64,000 bases of DNA from Neorhizobium sp. UBA3556 (GCA_002376235.1 DFNX01000013.1:29431-93430); one strand, 5' to 3'; counted from the stretch's first letter, positions 1-9,031 are shown. Numbers and translations are program-made. The notes: generated from the letters alone by a model not told the origin.

Positions 1-1698
1 CGCGCTGCTGCGTGGAGCCTGCGGAGCCGGCTTGTAGACCGGTGCCTTGGCAGTCGGTGCCGCGCGGTTGAGGGTGCTGGCCTGATCGACCTTGAAGAAG
101 GAGATCGATGCCTGCAGTTCCTCGGCCTGGGCGGCGAGTTCTTCCGACGTGGAAGACATTTCTTCCGACGAACCGGCATTCTGCTGGGTGACCTGGTCGA
201 GCTGCTGGATGGCTTCGTTGATCTGCGAAGCGCCGATATCCTGCTCGCGGCAGGCGGCGGAGATTTCCGAAACCAGTTCGGCGGTCTTGTGGATTGCAGG
301 CACCAGCTTGTTCAGCATGTCGCCGGCCTCGGCAGCCGTCTGCACGGTTTCGCCAGACAGCGAGCTGATCTCGGCGGCTGCGGCTTGGCTACGCTCGGCA
401 AGCTTGCGGACTTCAGAGGCGACGACGGCAAACCCCTTGCCGTGTTCGCCGGCACGCGCGGCCTCGACGGCGGCGTTGAGCGCCAGAAGATCGGTCTGGC
501 GGGCGATTTCCTGGACGATCGAGATTTTCTCGGCAATCGTGCGCATCGCGCCGACGCCACGGGCAACCGCTTCGCCGGATGCTTCGGCATCCTTGGACGA
601 CTGGCGGGCGATCTTCTCGGTCTGGGCGGCGTTATCGGCGTTCTGCTTGATGTTGGCGGCCATCTGCTCCATCGAAGCGGAAGCTTCTTCTGCGGACGAT
701 GCCTGCTCGGTCGCGCCCTGCGAAAGCTGCTCGGAGCTGGAGGACAGTTCCTGGCTGCCCGACGAGACGTTGTCGGCGGCGGCAAGCGCATCCGCCACGA
801 CGCCGCGCAGGCGCTGGACCATGCTTTCCAGAGCGATGCCCAGCGTATCCTTGTCGGAGAGCGGCTTCGGCGTCACGGCAAGGTTGCCGTTGGCAATCTG
901 GTCGGCGATGTCGGCAGTATTGCGCAGGTTTGCGGTCATCACATTGATGGTGTTGACCAGATCACGGATCTCGTCATTCGACTTGATCTGGACGTCCTGG
1001 TTGAGGTCGCCGATCGAAACGGCTTCGGCAACGCCCATGATCTTGCGCAGGCCATTGCTGATGCTGAGCGCGATCCACAGGGCCGCGACGATTGCGATGA
1101 GCAGCGCGATCGCGGCCAGGCCGATAATGAAATTGCGGGTCGTTGTGTACTGATCGTTGGTGTGGAGATCGGCCTGATACATGGCTTCGCGGCTTGAATC
1201 CGCACGGGCATTCGCCATATCTTCGATTGCGTCGACCGTTGAACGGCCTTCCGTGGTCGCCAGACGAACTGCGTCAGCGCCATTTCCGGCCTTAGCCAGG
1301 TCACGGATTCTGTTGTCGATGGCGAACAGCTTGTCGCCGAGATCACTCACATCCTGCCAGGACTTGCGGCCCAAGTCGGAGGTCTGAGCCGATATCAGCC
1401 ATGAAATCTCTTCCTTGAACTTCTGGCGGTTGGTATCGCTGGCCTTGATATAGCTATCGATATCGGTCGAGTTGGTGGCGGTTGCTATGTTCATCTGGGC
1501 GCGGACGATCCGCAGCTGCAGCGTGCTGACATTCTGAGCATGCTCAAGCCGCTTGGCAGGACCTGCAATGAGTTCGGAGATGGCGGTGTTGAGGTTGGAA
1601 AGGCTGAAGATGCCGTATCCGGCAGTCAATGCCAGAAGTACGATCATCAGCCCGAAAGACATTGCCAGCTTAAGTTTGATGGTAAAACGCAAGTTCAT
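1..1698 (-). CDS. Methyl-accepting chemotaxis protein, partial (C-terminus off left edge)
   Basis: This is a transmembrane chemoreceptor that would report ligand binding to CheA/CheW. The ATG at 1698 opens 566 codons that run off the window. TM1 is at about residues 11-31, followed by a periplasmic helical domain and TM2 at about 190-212. A HAMP domain (213-265) is followed by a second HAMP-like unit (266-315), then the cytoplasmic signalling helices with the tip motif NAAVEAARAGEHGKGFA near residues 408-425. It is a tandem paralogue of the next gene and nearly identical to it through the signalling domain, but that gene lacks the second HAMP. The segment at the window edge is an Ala/Pro-rich C-terminal tail. 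The ligand is unknown. Confidence 0.93.
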   Translation of the reverse strand, partial: MNLRFTIKLKLAMSFGLMIVLLALTAGYGIFSLSNLNTAISELIAGPAKRLEHAQNVSTLQLRIVRAQMNIATATNSTDIDSYIKASDTNRQKFKEEISWLISAQTSDLGRKSWQDVSDLGDKLFAIDNRIRDLAKAGNGADAVRLATTEGRSTVDAIEDMANARADSSREAMYQADLHTNDQYTTTRNFIIGLAAIALLIAIVAALWIALSISNGLRKIMGVAEAVSIGDLNQDVQIKSNDEIRDLVNTINVMTANLRNTADIADQIANGNLAVTPKPLSDKDTLGIALESMVQRLRGVVADALAAADNVSSGSQELSSSSEQLSQGATEQASSAEEASASMEQMAANIKQNADNAAQTEKIARQSSKDAEASGEAVARGVGAMRTIAEKISIVQEIARQTDLLALNAAVEAARAGEHGKGFAVVASEVRKLAERSQAAAAEISSLSGETVQTAAEAGDMLNKLVPAIHKTAELVSEISAACREQDIGASQINEAIQQLDQVTQQNAGSSEEMSSTSEELAAQAEELQASISFFKVDQASTLNRAAPTAKAPVYKPAPQAPRSSA

Positions 1699-1836
1699 AT
1701 CCCGAGATGCATGAGGGCGACGTAAAGCTTTCATCCTCAAGGGTGAAAGCCGAATGGATAGGTATTCGAGCAAGACATTCGCCCCGGGACCTGACTAAGA
1801 ACCGGCCTGACGTCGACGCATACACACGGCGGCGGT

Positions 1837-1864
1837 GGTCCGGGCCACCAAGGCAGCCCGGACC
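1837..1864 (-). terminator. Hairpin between the two chemoreceptor genes
   Basis: A perfect 9-bp stem (GGTCCGGGC / GCCCGGACC) with a 10-nt loop lies just past the stop of the upstream chemoreceptor gene. No T-tract follows on the minus strand, so it may stabilise the 3' end or partly attenuate rather than act as a full intrinsic terminator. Confidence 0.35.
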
Positions 1865-1875
1865 AGCTATTTGTA

Positions 1876-3558
1876 TCAAGCGCTTTCGCGAAAATGCTGG
1901 TCGTCCGAGTCTGGGCCGCCCATCGACATGTCGAGGGCAAAACCCTTGGCCTTGGCCTGTTGCGCATGAACCGAATGGCCCGACTGGGCCGGGGCTCTGT
2001 GAGCCGGCTTTGCCACAGCGCGTGGAGCGGGCGCGGAAGAGCGGCGCGGCGCCGGCTTTGCGCCAGCCTGATCGACGCGGAAGAACGCGATCGATGCCTG
2101 AAGCTCTTCCGCCTGGGAGGCAAGCTCCTCGGAGGTTGCCGACATCTCTTCCGAAGCGCCGGCATTCTGCTGGGTTACCTTGTCGAGCTGTTGGATCGCT
2201 TCGTTGATCTGCGAGGCGCCGATATCCTGTTCGCGGCAGGCAGCGGAGATCTCAGACACCAGTTCGGCGGTCTTCTGAATGTCCGGCACCAGACGGTTCA
2301 GCATTTCGCCGGCTTCGGTTGCGACCTGGACGGTATCACCCGAAAGCGCGCTGATTTCGGCGGCTGCCGCCTGGGAGCGCTCTGCAAGCTTGCGGACTTC
2401 CGAGGCGACGACGGCAAAGCCCTTGCCGTGTTCGCCGGCACGCGCAGCCTCGACGGCAGCGTTTAAGGCGAGGAGATCGGTCTGGCGTGCGATTTCCTGC
2501 ACGATCGAAATCTTCTCGGCGATCGTCCGCATGGCGCCGACGGCACGGTTTACGGCCTGGCCGGAAAGCTCGGCATCCTTCGAGGACTGCCGGGCGATCT
2601 TTTCCGTCTGGGCGGCATTATCGGCATTCTGCTTGATATTGGCGGCCATCTCTTCCATCGAGGCGGAAGCCTCTTCGGCAGAGGATGCCTGTTCGGTTGC
2701 GCCTTGAGAAAGCTGTTCGGAGCTTGCGGAAAGCTCCTGGCTGCCGGAAGAAACATTGTCGGAAGCCGAAAGGGCGTCGCCGACCACACCGCGCAGGCGC
2801 TCGATCATGGTGTTGACATAGGTGAGCAGGTCGCCGATCTCGTCCTTACTTGAAATTGTCGCAAAGCGGGTAAGATCACCTTCCGCGACGTTCTGGACGG
2901 CGCTGACCGCATTGCGCAGGCCCTTGTTGATGCTCATTGCGATCCACAATGCGGCGAGCGAGGCGATGAGGAAGGCCGCGGCCGCGACCGAGATCATGAT
3001 CATCCGTGTCTGAGCGTAATCGATATCGGCTTGTTCGTCTGCAGCCTGAAGGCGGCTCTCTTCAAGCTTAATGACTTCGTTCAGTAGCGGGTCGATCTGA
3101 TTGATGACGGCCCGTGCCTCATTGCTTGAAATCTGGTTGGCGCCGACACTATCACCGGCAAGCATCAGAGTGCGTATGAGATCATCCTGTTTGCGAAATT
3201 CGGCGGTCAGGCCGGCGAGCTTGTCCCAGTAGACCTTGCCCTGCTCGGTCGCGCGCGCCAGAACCATCTGGAAGGTCTCGTCATATGTCTTGCGCGCTGC
3301 GTCGTTGCTCTCAATATATCGGTGCATCTCGGCCTGGCTGGAGGCGAGCAGCAGGTTCTTCTGCTGCCGCAGCTGCTGAAGCTGTTCGGCATTGAGAGTC
3401 TGGGTCAGCTTAAGGCGTGTCGCCGGTCCCTGAATGACCTGTTCCAGAGTGTTGTTCAGATTGCCGAGACTGAAGACGCCGTAGCCGGCGGTGATCATCA
3501 GCATCAGGATGATGAAGCCGAAGGCCGAAGCAAGCTTGAGCTTGATCGAGGCACGCAT
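1876..3558 (-). CDS. Methyl-accepting chemotaxis protein
   Basis: A complete 560-aa transmembrane chemoreceptor. TM1 is at about residues 10-30, a periplasmic helical sensor domain follows, and TM2 is at about 186-208. A single HAMP (209-262) and a long signalling coiled coil with the tip motif NAAVEAARAGEHGKGFA come next. The C-terminal tail is Ala/Pro/Arg-rich with no NWETF-like CheR tether. The start at 3558 has a GGAGAT ribosome-binding site 7 nt upstream. It lies 24 bp after cheW in the operon, so it is probably co-transcribed with the kinase genes. The ligand cannot be read from the sequence. Confidence 0.95.
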   Translation of the reverse strand: MRASIKLKLASAFGFIILMLMITAGYGVFSLGNLNNTLEQVIQGPATRLKLTQTLNAEQLQQLRQQKNLLLASSQAEMHRYIESNDAARKTYDETFQMVLARATEQGKVYWDKLAGLTAEFRKQDDLIRTLMLAGDSVGANQISSNEARAVINQIDPLLNEVIKLEESRLQAADEQADIDYAQTRMIMISVAAAAFLIASLAALWIAMSINKGLRNAVSAVQNVAEGDLTRFATISSKDEIGDLLTYVNTMIERLRGVVGDALSASDNVSSGSQELSASSEQLSQGATEQASSAEEASASMEEMAANIKQNADNAAQTEKIARQSSKDAELSGQAVNRAVGAMRTIAEKISIVQEIARQTDLLALNAAVEAARAGEHGKGFAVVASEVRKLAERSQAAAAEISALSGDTVQVATEAGEMLNRLVPDIQKTAELVSEISAACREQDIGASQINEAIQQLDKVTQQNAGASEEMSATSEELASQAEELQASIAFFRVDQAGAKPAPRRSSAPAPRAVAKPAHRAPAQSGHSVHAQQAKAKGFALDMSMGGPDSDDQHFRESA

Positions 3559-3582
3559 GTGTTTATCTCCGTCAGAATATGG

Positions 3583-4098
3583 TCAACCGTGGGCGGCTGC
3601 GGTTGCTGAATGTTCGTGTCTTGCTGAAAAAATGACCTGCAGATTGGGAAGGATGATGAATTCGCTTCCCCGCTTGACCAGGCAGTTGATGAAATCCGGG
3701 CGCCAGCGCATGCCAACGCTCGGCGGCGGTTCGCAGGCGGATTTGAGAAGAGTCGTTACTTCATTCACCTTGTCGGTGCGGATCCCGGCAAGCACCGGCT
3801 CCCCGTCGATTTCGATCTCGATGACGATGATCCGGCTGTCGATCGTCGGCTTCGTCGCCTCCATACCGAAGGCAAGTTTTATATCCGCAAGCGGAATGAC
3901 CTTGCCGCGGAAGTTGATGACGCTGCCGACAAAAGCCTTTGCGCCCGGAACGCTGGTTTCCGGCAGAAGATCCAGGATTTCCTGAACGATGAAGGCTTCG
4001 AGTGCAAAGGTTTCGCCGGCGATCTCGAAGGTCAACACCTCCAGTTCGTCGCGTCCTTCCCACAGGTCTTCCGAAAGTTTAGCTAGTGCCTGGTTCAT
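3583..4098 (-). CDS. cheW: Chemotaxis coupling protein CheW
   Basis: A 171-aa CheW-domain scaffold that links chemoreceptors to the kinase CheA. The CheW/SH3-like fold spans about residues 18-155, with typical core segments such as FALEAFIVQEIL and GSVINFRGKVIPLADI. Its ATG overlaps the cheA stop by 4 bp (ATGA), a sign of translational coupling. It is slightly longer than a minimal CheW because of short N- and C-terminal tails. Family assignment is firm. Pairing with these two receptors is inferred from the operon. Confidence 0.95.
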   Translation of the reverse strand: MNQALAKLSEDLWEGRDELEVLTFEIAGETFALEAFIVQEILDLLPETSVPGAKAFVGSVINFRGKVIPLADIKLAFGMEATKPTIDSRIIVIEIEIDGEPVLAGIRTDKVNEVTTLLKSACEPPPSVGMRWRPDFINCLVKRGSEFIILPNLQVIFSARHEHSATAAAHG

Positions 4099-6086
4099 CC
4101 GGCTGCGCGCAGATGCGCCTCCTGCTGCTGGCCCTCGGCGACGAGGTGGCCGACATCGAGAATAAGAGCGACATCGCCGTCGCCTAGAATGGTGGCGCCC
4201 GAGAAGGTCGCCACGTCATGGTGAAGCTTCGACATGCCCTTGATGACCGTCTGGTGGTCGCCGATGATCTGGTCGACGACCAGGCCGACGCGCTCCGAGC
4301 CGGTCGAGATCACAACCACCTTCTGGAACTGATCGGGTTTGGTGCCGGTGCGGAAGAGATCGCGCAGGCGAAGGAAGGGCACGAGGCTGTCGCGCAGCGA
4401 GATGAAGCTGCGACCGCGCGAACGCATGTCTTCTTCGATCGAAAGTTCGAGGCATTCCTCGACCGCCGAAAGCGGGATGACGTAGCGGCCATTGCCGACC
4501 CGCACGAGCAGGCCGTCGATAATGGCAAGCGTCAGCGGGATGGCGAGCGAGATTTCAGACCCTTCGCCCGGACGGCTGACGACATTGATCGTGCCGCGCA
4601 GTGCGTCGATGGTGCGTTTCACCACATCCATGCCGACGCCGCGGCCCGACAGGTTCGTGACTTCGCTTGCGGTGGAAAAGCCCGGCTGGAAGATCAGCTG
4701 ATAGAGTTCCTGATCGGAGAGGCTGGCGTTTGCGGCAATCAGCCCGGAAGCCTCGGCCTTGGCGCGAACGCGATCCTTGTTGATGCCGCGACCGTCATCC
4801 TTGATCGTGATGATCACTTCGCCGGCCTGCTGGCGGGCCGAAAGATGGATATGACCGGCTTCCGTCTTGCCAGAGGCCAGACGCTCGTCGGCCGTTTCCA
4901 GGCCGTGGTCGCAGGAATTGCGCACCAGATGCACGAGCGGATCGGCGAGGCGCTCGATGACGCTCTTGTCAACTTCCGTCGTTTCGCCCTCGGTGACGAG
5001 TTCGATCCTCTTGCCGGTCTCGTTCGCCAGATCATGGACAAGGCGGCGGAAACGGCTGAAGAGATGCGTGACAGGCACCATGCGCAGCACCATCATCGTG
5101 TCGCGCAGCTCGCCGGAAAGGCGTTCGACGTCTTCGGATACGGCGCGCAACGTGAGATCGCCGCTGCCGCCGGCAAGCTGCGAGAGCCGCGACTGGGCAA
5201 TGACGAGTTCGCCGACGCGGTCCATCAATTCGTCGAGACGTTCTGCCGGAACGCGGACATTTTCATTCGCCTTGGCAGCCTTGGCGTCGCCCGGGCTTGG
5301 AGCCGCGGCTCCCGACACCGGTACTGCTGTCGGTTCGGCTGAAACCGGTGCGGTAGCCTGGCCTACCGGGGGCGAAGCCGCAACGGGGGCCTGCGCTGCA
5401 ACCGCGATTTCTTCGACCGCAAGTTCCATGTCGTCCATGACGAAGATGAACACGTCATCGATTGCCGAGCGCGCTTCGGTCGTCAGCAGTTCGACATCCC
5501 ATGAGATGTGGAGATCGGTCGGGACGAGTTCGTCAAGTGCGGGAATACCCGAACGATCAGCGACGATGCGGCAGGTGCCGAGATCGCGCAATTCGTCCAG
5601 CAGCGGCAGCGGGTTCGTGCCGTTTGCCATGGCATTCCGGGGCAGGCTGAAGCGGATCTTGAACAGTGTCTGGGCAGGACCCGCTGCCGCGGGTGCTGCG
5701 GCCGGATCGCCGCTGCCGTCGACGGCGCGGCGCAGATTGGCGAGCAGTACCTCGCTCATCGCCTCATGGTCGCCGGCAGGCGTTTCCACCAGCGCGCGCA
5801 TATGATCCTTGGCTTCGAGGACGGCGGTAACCAGGGCGTGGGTTGCCGGAACCTCGCCCTTGCGCACCCGGTCGAAAGCCGTTTCGCAATGATGAGTAAA
5901 GGCCGCAAGCGCCTCGAAGCCGAACATGGCCCCGGAGCCCTTGAGCGTGTGGAGGCCGCGGAAGACCGCGTCGACCTGATCCTTGTCGCCGAGATTCACA
6001 TTGAGATCGAGAAGCCCTGCTTCGATCTGTTCCAGAAGTTCGGCCGCTTCTGTCCTGAAAACCGCGATAGGATCAGGGAAGCTCAT
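4095..6086 (-). CDS. cheA: Chemotaxis histidine kinase CheA
   Basis: A 663-aa CheA that phosphorylates CheY in response to receptor state. An HPt domain comes first (about 1-105), with phospho-acceptor His46 in LHTLKGSGAMFGFE. A region of about 145-230 resembles a response-regulator-binding P2 domain, followed by a Pro/Ala-rich linker. Next are the dimerisation helices (from VRVPAERLDELMDRVGELV), the ATPase domain with N-box LVHLVRNSCDHGLE and G-box DDGRGI and GRGVGMDVV, and a C-terminal CheW-like domain. Start and stop overlap its neighbours by 4 bp each. No cheR or cheB is visible. They may lie off the left edge or elsewhere. Confidence 0.97.
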   Translation of the reverse strand: MSFPDPIAVFRTEAAELLEQIEAGLLDLNVNLGDKDQVDAVFRGLHTLKGSGAMFGFEALAAFTHHCETAFDRVRKGEVPATHALVTAVLEAKDHMRALVETPAGDHEAMSEVLLANLRRAVDGSGDPAAAPAAAGPAQTLFKIRFSLPRNAMANGTNPLPLLDELRDLGTCRIVADRSGIPALDELVPTDLHISWDVELLTTEARSAIDDVFIFVMDDMELAVEEIAVAAQAPVAASPPVGQATAPVSAEPTAVPVSGAAAPSPGDAKAAKANENVRVPAERLDELMDRVGELVIAQSRLSQLAGGSGDLTLRAVSEDVERLSGELRDTMMVLRMVPVTHLFSRFRRLVHDLANETGKRIELVTEGETTEVDKSVIERLADPLVHLVRNSCDHGLETADERLASGKTEAGHIHLSARQQAGEVIITIKDDGRGINKDRVRAKAEASGLIAANASLSDQELYQLIFQPGFSTASEVTNLSGRGVGMDVVKRTIDALRGTINVVSRPGEGSEISLAIPLTLAIIDGLLVRVGNGRYVIPLSAVEECLELSIEEDMRSRGRSFISLRDSLVPFLRLRDLFRTGTKPDQFQKVVVISTGSERVGLVVDQIIGDHQTVIKGMSKLHHDVATFSGATILGDGDVALILDVGHLVAEGQQQEAHLRAAG

Positions 6087-6451
6087 TTGCCGAGAACCTT
6101 CTTGGCGATCTTGACCAGGCTTTCCGGATCGAAGGGCTTGGTCAGCCAGCCGGTAGCGCCGGCGGCCTTCGCCTGCTGCTTGATTTCACCATCGGATTCT
6201 GTGGTGAGGAAGATGACCGGAACACCCATATGCGCGGGCAGCTTGCGCAGCTCGCGGATCATCGTCAGGCCGTCCATGTTGGGCATGTTGAGATCGGTGA
6301 TGACCAGATCGAACTGGCCTGCATTGAGCTTGGCGATACCATCGACGCCGTCGACGGCTTCGGTGACCTGGTAGCCGGCATTGGTAAGCGCGACCCGCGT
6401 CGTCAGGCGAATGCTCGCCGAGTCGTCGACGGTCAGGATATTGGCAGTCAT
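6083..6451 (-). CDS. cheY: Chemotaxis response regulator CheY
   Basis: A 122-aa single-domain receiver, the expected size for CheY. Acidic residues D9/D10, phospho-acceptor D53 (LVITDLNMPNMDG), the conserved Thr (FLTTES) and Lys (WLTKPFDP) are all present. With no output domain it should act by binding the flagellar switch or as a phosphate sink. It sits between the STAS gene and cheA with 4-bp overlaps on both sides, so it is probably the cognate partner of this CheA. Confidence 0.95.
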   Translation of the reverse strand: MTANILTVDDSASIRLTTRVALTNAGYQVTEAVDGVDGIAKLNAGQFDLVITDLNMPNMDGLTMIRELRKLPAHMGVPVIFLTTESDGEIKQQAKAAGATGWLTKPFDPESLVKIAKKVLGK

Positions 6452-6777
6452 TGAATTTTCCCTTGGTGAAGCCAGAATTTCGCGTCGTCGTCCGACATGC
6501 CTTCCAGAAAACCGCTTCTGCGGAGCGTTTCGAGAAGTGCACCGCTTGCCGGCTGCGCAAGCGCGATGTGTTTGCCGGCCGTCCCGGCATAGATCCGCGC
6601 CGCCTCGATGATCTGGATGAAGCTGATGTCGACCTGCACATCGTCCGCCAGCTCGATCGTGGCGGCCTCATGTGCGTCGATGAATTTCAGCATGTCCTCG
6701 CGAACCGGCAAAATCGCCCGAACCGTCAGATTTTCGGGCAAGCGGAGGCATGCTTCGTTTTGAGTGGCAATATTCAT
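6448..6777 (-). CDS. STAS-domain protein, first gene of chemotaxis operon
   Basis: A 109-aa protein resembling small STAS/MlaB-like domains: beta-alpha repeats, a central acidic strand (IELADDVQVDISFIQII) and a C-terminal helix. Its start (6777, GGAGCAGGT just upstream) is the first in the operon and its stop overlaps cheY by 4 bp. Small STAS proteins occur in some rhizobial and other chemotaxis clusters, but their role there is poorly defined. An adaptor or regulatory role in the signalling array is inferred from position only. Confidence 0.75.
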   Translation of the reverse strand: MNIATQNEACLRLPENLTVRAILPVREDMLKFIDAHEAATIELADDVQVDISFIQIIEAARIYAGTAGKHIALAQPASGALLETLRRSGFLEGMSDDDAKFWLHQGKIQ

Positions 6778-7112
6778 ACCTGCTCCAAAAATCCTTTAGA
6801 ATATGATGAAATAGCCTGCCCAAATTGGGTCACTATGCTTAACGAGTGGTTAATTGGCGCCAGTGAGTTTTCATCTGAAATAGTCACAATTCGCGTTTAG
6901 CTAATGTTCATATCTGTCGAAAATTAACCACGAGCCGCGAAAGCAACGCGCCGTTTTGACCCGGTTAACTGTCGTCGGGACAGATTGTCCGCATATGAGG
7001 ACGACCCGTGACCGGCATGCACTGCCGGCGGAGAGTTGTCCCAGAATGAACAGGGCAAATCGTTGCCGAGAAGGGTTTCAAGAACCCCGGCAGAGCATGA
7101 AGGGTGGCCGAC
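6778..7112. other. Divergent intergenic region, che operon / chemoreceptor-like gene
   Basis: This stretch must carry the promoters for the leftward chemotaxis operon and the rightward gene at 7113. It is AT-rich near the che start. It contains the short palindrome CCCAAATTGGG (6819-6829) and a small CCGGCA-N5-TGCCGG hairpin (7012-7028). I see no convincing sigma-70 promoter, no RNA gene and no plausible ORF. Confidence 0.5.
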
Positions 7113-8843
7113 GTGGCAGTTACGGCAGTATTGTTGAGCGGGACCGAGCTTTTTGAAGGATCGGCCCCGGTCTCAGGCCTCGTGGAGCGCATGGAGACGG
7201 CGCGATCCCGTATCGAAGAACGTTTTCTCGACGGCGGGGCGGCCCTTCTTTCGGTTCTCGACGTTCTCAACAAGCTGATCGGGTCGCTTGATCAGATCAC
7301 CGGCTCGCTCGATGAGGAAACCGCGGCCAGCACCATGGCCGAGCTGCAGCAGACGGTCGGCCGGCTCTCCGAGCTCAGCAGGATCGAGACGGCGCGTCAG
7401 GCCGGTTTCATCGATATTTCAGGAGCCGAACGCAACCTTCGGCCGCATGTTGCGGATATGCAGGAAACCATGCGTTACCTGCGCACCTTTGCGGTGACCG
7501 CCAAGATTACCGGCGCAGGAATTGACGATTTTGCCGGCTTTGCCGAAGAGATCCTCGAACGCATTCAGGCCGGTACGCGGCAGGTCAACGAATTCGGCGA
7601 TAAGCTGAAGTCCCTGGGGGCGGGCCTCGGTTCTGTCATCGAGCGCGGCACCGTCACCATCGAGCGTTATGAAGCGACGATCCCCGGCATTGTCACAGGC
7701 CTTTCGACCGGTGGCGCCGAGATCAGCACCCAGCAAAAGGTTCTGGTCGAACGCGCGGCGCGGGTTCGCAAGATCGCTGCCGGAATTCAGGGTAAGCTTG
7801 CTTCCGTCCTGTCCGCCATGCAGATCGGCGACATTACCCGCCAGCGCATCGAACATTGCCAGAGCACGTTGACACTTCTCGAAAGCTATGTGGAGACCGA
7901 GGTCGGGATGCTGACGGAGGACGACCGGGCGAACCTGTCTTCGATCATCACCAATCTTGTCGCCCTGCAGCTCAGCCAGTCGATCGACGATTTCGATCGC
8001 GATACGGCAAAGATCGTGGAAACCGTCGCAAGCTTCCGTTCGGACCTCGCCGAGATCGACGGCCTGCGCCGGATGATGACCGAAGGCGGCGGTGACAACG
8101 CCATGCGCCGGCTCGAAGGCAATGTCGGCGTGGCGCGCGAGGCCGTCCAGGAAATCGAGGCTGTGGCGCTGGAAGCAGGAGAGCTGAGCCGTGCGACCGG
8201 CACGACCGTCCGCGAACTCATCGACGGCGTCGGTGTGCTTCAACTGGTGCGCACCGACATTCATTACATGGCGCTGAATACCAACCTGCGCTGCGGCAAG
8301 ATCGGCGAGCATGGCAAGGCGCTCAACGTCGTCACTGCGGAACTGCGGAACTTCGCAGCGCGCCTGGATGAAACGGCAGAGAAGGTTCTGGTCGAACTGA
8401 AAACGCTGGAAACGGCGTCCGACAAGCTCGATACCGGTCATGATGACAAGGGTAATGAATTGCTGGACGATCGTCTGGCCAGAGCAATGCAAAGCATCCG
8501 TGACGTCGGCGACCGGATGGATCGCGAAATGGATGCTTTAAGCGAGCAGAGCGGCGTTGCCATCGACCAGATGGAGCACTCCCTGTCGCGGCTCGATTTC
8601 AAGGCGGAACTCGGCGAAGTCCTGCGCAATTGCGCTGACGAGATCGCCATGGTCGAGGCGCCGGAACCGTCCGCCGGACTGGAGCCGGCTCTGGCCGATC
8701 TCGGCACCAGGATAGGGAAGCTTTACACCATGGTCTCGGAACGCGAGTTGCATGCCGCGGTTCTCGGCACCGCAGCGCCGGTCGAAACCGCCGTTTTTGC
8801 AGCCGTCATGAGCGATGACGACATTGACGACGCGCTGTTCTGA
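7113..8843 (+). CDS. Soluble chemoreceptor-like signalling protein (no membrane segment)
   Basis: A 576-aa, mostly helical, acidic protein with no signal peptide or TM segment. Near residues 380-420 the motif HYMALNTNLRCGKIGEHGKA matches the chemoreceptor tip pattern (LALNAAVEAARAGEHGKG), followed by VVTAELRNFAARLDE against VVASEVRKLAERS. This suggests a divergent cytoplasmic relative of the MCP signalling domain. Starts are GTG at 7104 or GTG at 7113. I prefer 7113, because the GAAGGG at 7099-7104 then has an 8-nt spacing. It is transcribed away from the chemotaxis operon. Whether it binds CheA/CheW is unknown. Confidence 0.8.
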   Translation: MAVTAVLLSGTELFEGSAPVSGLVERMETARSRIEERFLDGGAALLSVLDVLNKLIGSLDQITGSLDEETAASTMAELQQTVGRLSELSRIETARQAGFIDISGAERNLRPHVADMQETMRYLRTFAVTAKITGAGIDDFAGFAEEILERIQAGTRQVNEFGDKLKSLGAGLGSVIERGTVTIERYEATIPGIVTGLSTGGAEISTQQKVLVERAARVRKIAAGIQGKLASVLSAMQIGDITRQRIEHCQSTLTLLESYVETEVGMLTEDDRANLSSIITNLVALQLSQSIDDFDRDTAKIVETVASFRSDLAEIDGLRRMMTEGGGDNAMRRLEGNVGVAREAVQEIEAVALEAGELSRATGTTVRELIDGVGVLQLVRTDIHYMALNTNLRCGKIGEHGKALNVVTAELRNFAARLDETAEKVLVELKTLETASDKLDTGHDDKGNELLDDRLARAMQSIRDVGDRMDREMDALSEQSGVAIDQMEHSLSRLDFKAELGEVLRNCADEIAMVEAPEPSAGLEPALADLGTRIGKLYTMVSERELHAAVLGTAAPVETAVFAAVMSDDDIDDALF

Positions 8844-8948
8844 TCAGGCGTAACGCGGTCCTGTCTTAAGCTCAAGGCCTGCGTCCTGCTGCGGCAGGAC
8901 GCGATTTCTCGGTGCTCGCGCCTTGACCTTTGGTCGGCTCTTTGTCAT
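8844..8948 (-). CDS. Possible 34-aa basic small protein
   Basis: A 34-codon reading frame starting with ATG at 8948 and preceded by AAGGGG with a 7-nt spacing, a good ribosome-binding site. The product is very basic at its N-terminus (MTKSRPKVKARAPRNR) and has no recognisable domain. It ends one base past the stop of the convergent gene. An 8-bp GC-rich hairpin (8881-8902) lies inside it and could equally be the terminator of the upstream plus-strand gene. No function can be proposed. Confidence 0.4.
   Translation of the reverse strand: MTKSRPKVKARAPRNRVLPQQDAGLELKTGPRYA
8881..8902 (+). terminator. Possible terminator of the chemoreceptor-like gene
   Basis: A GCGTCCTG-N6-CAGGACGC stem-loop lies 38 bp after the stop at 8843. 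It is followed by GATTTCTC, a weak T-run. It overlaps the possible minus-strand small ORF, so only one of the two readings may be right. Confidence 0.35.
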
Positions 8949-9031
8949 TTGACGCCCCTTGAATGAAAAGGCGCCCAAGGGTTTCACCCTGGCGGGACGA
9001 ACCCCGGCGGCGTTAGCAAAGAGAACAAGAC

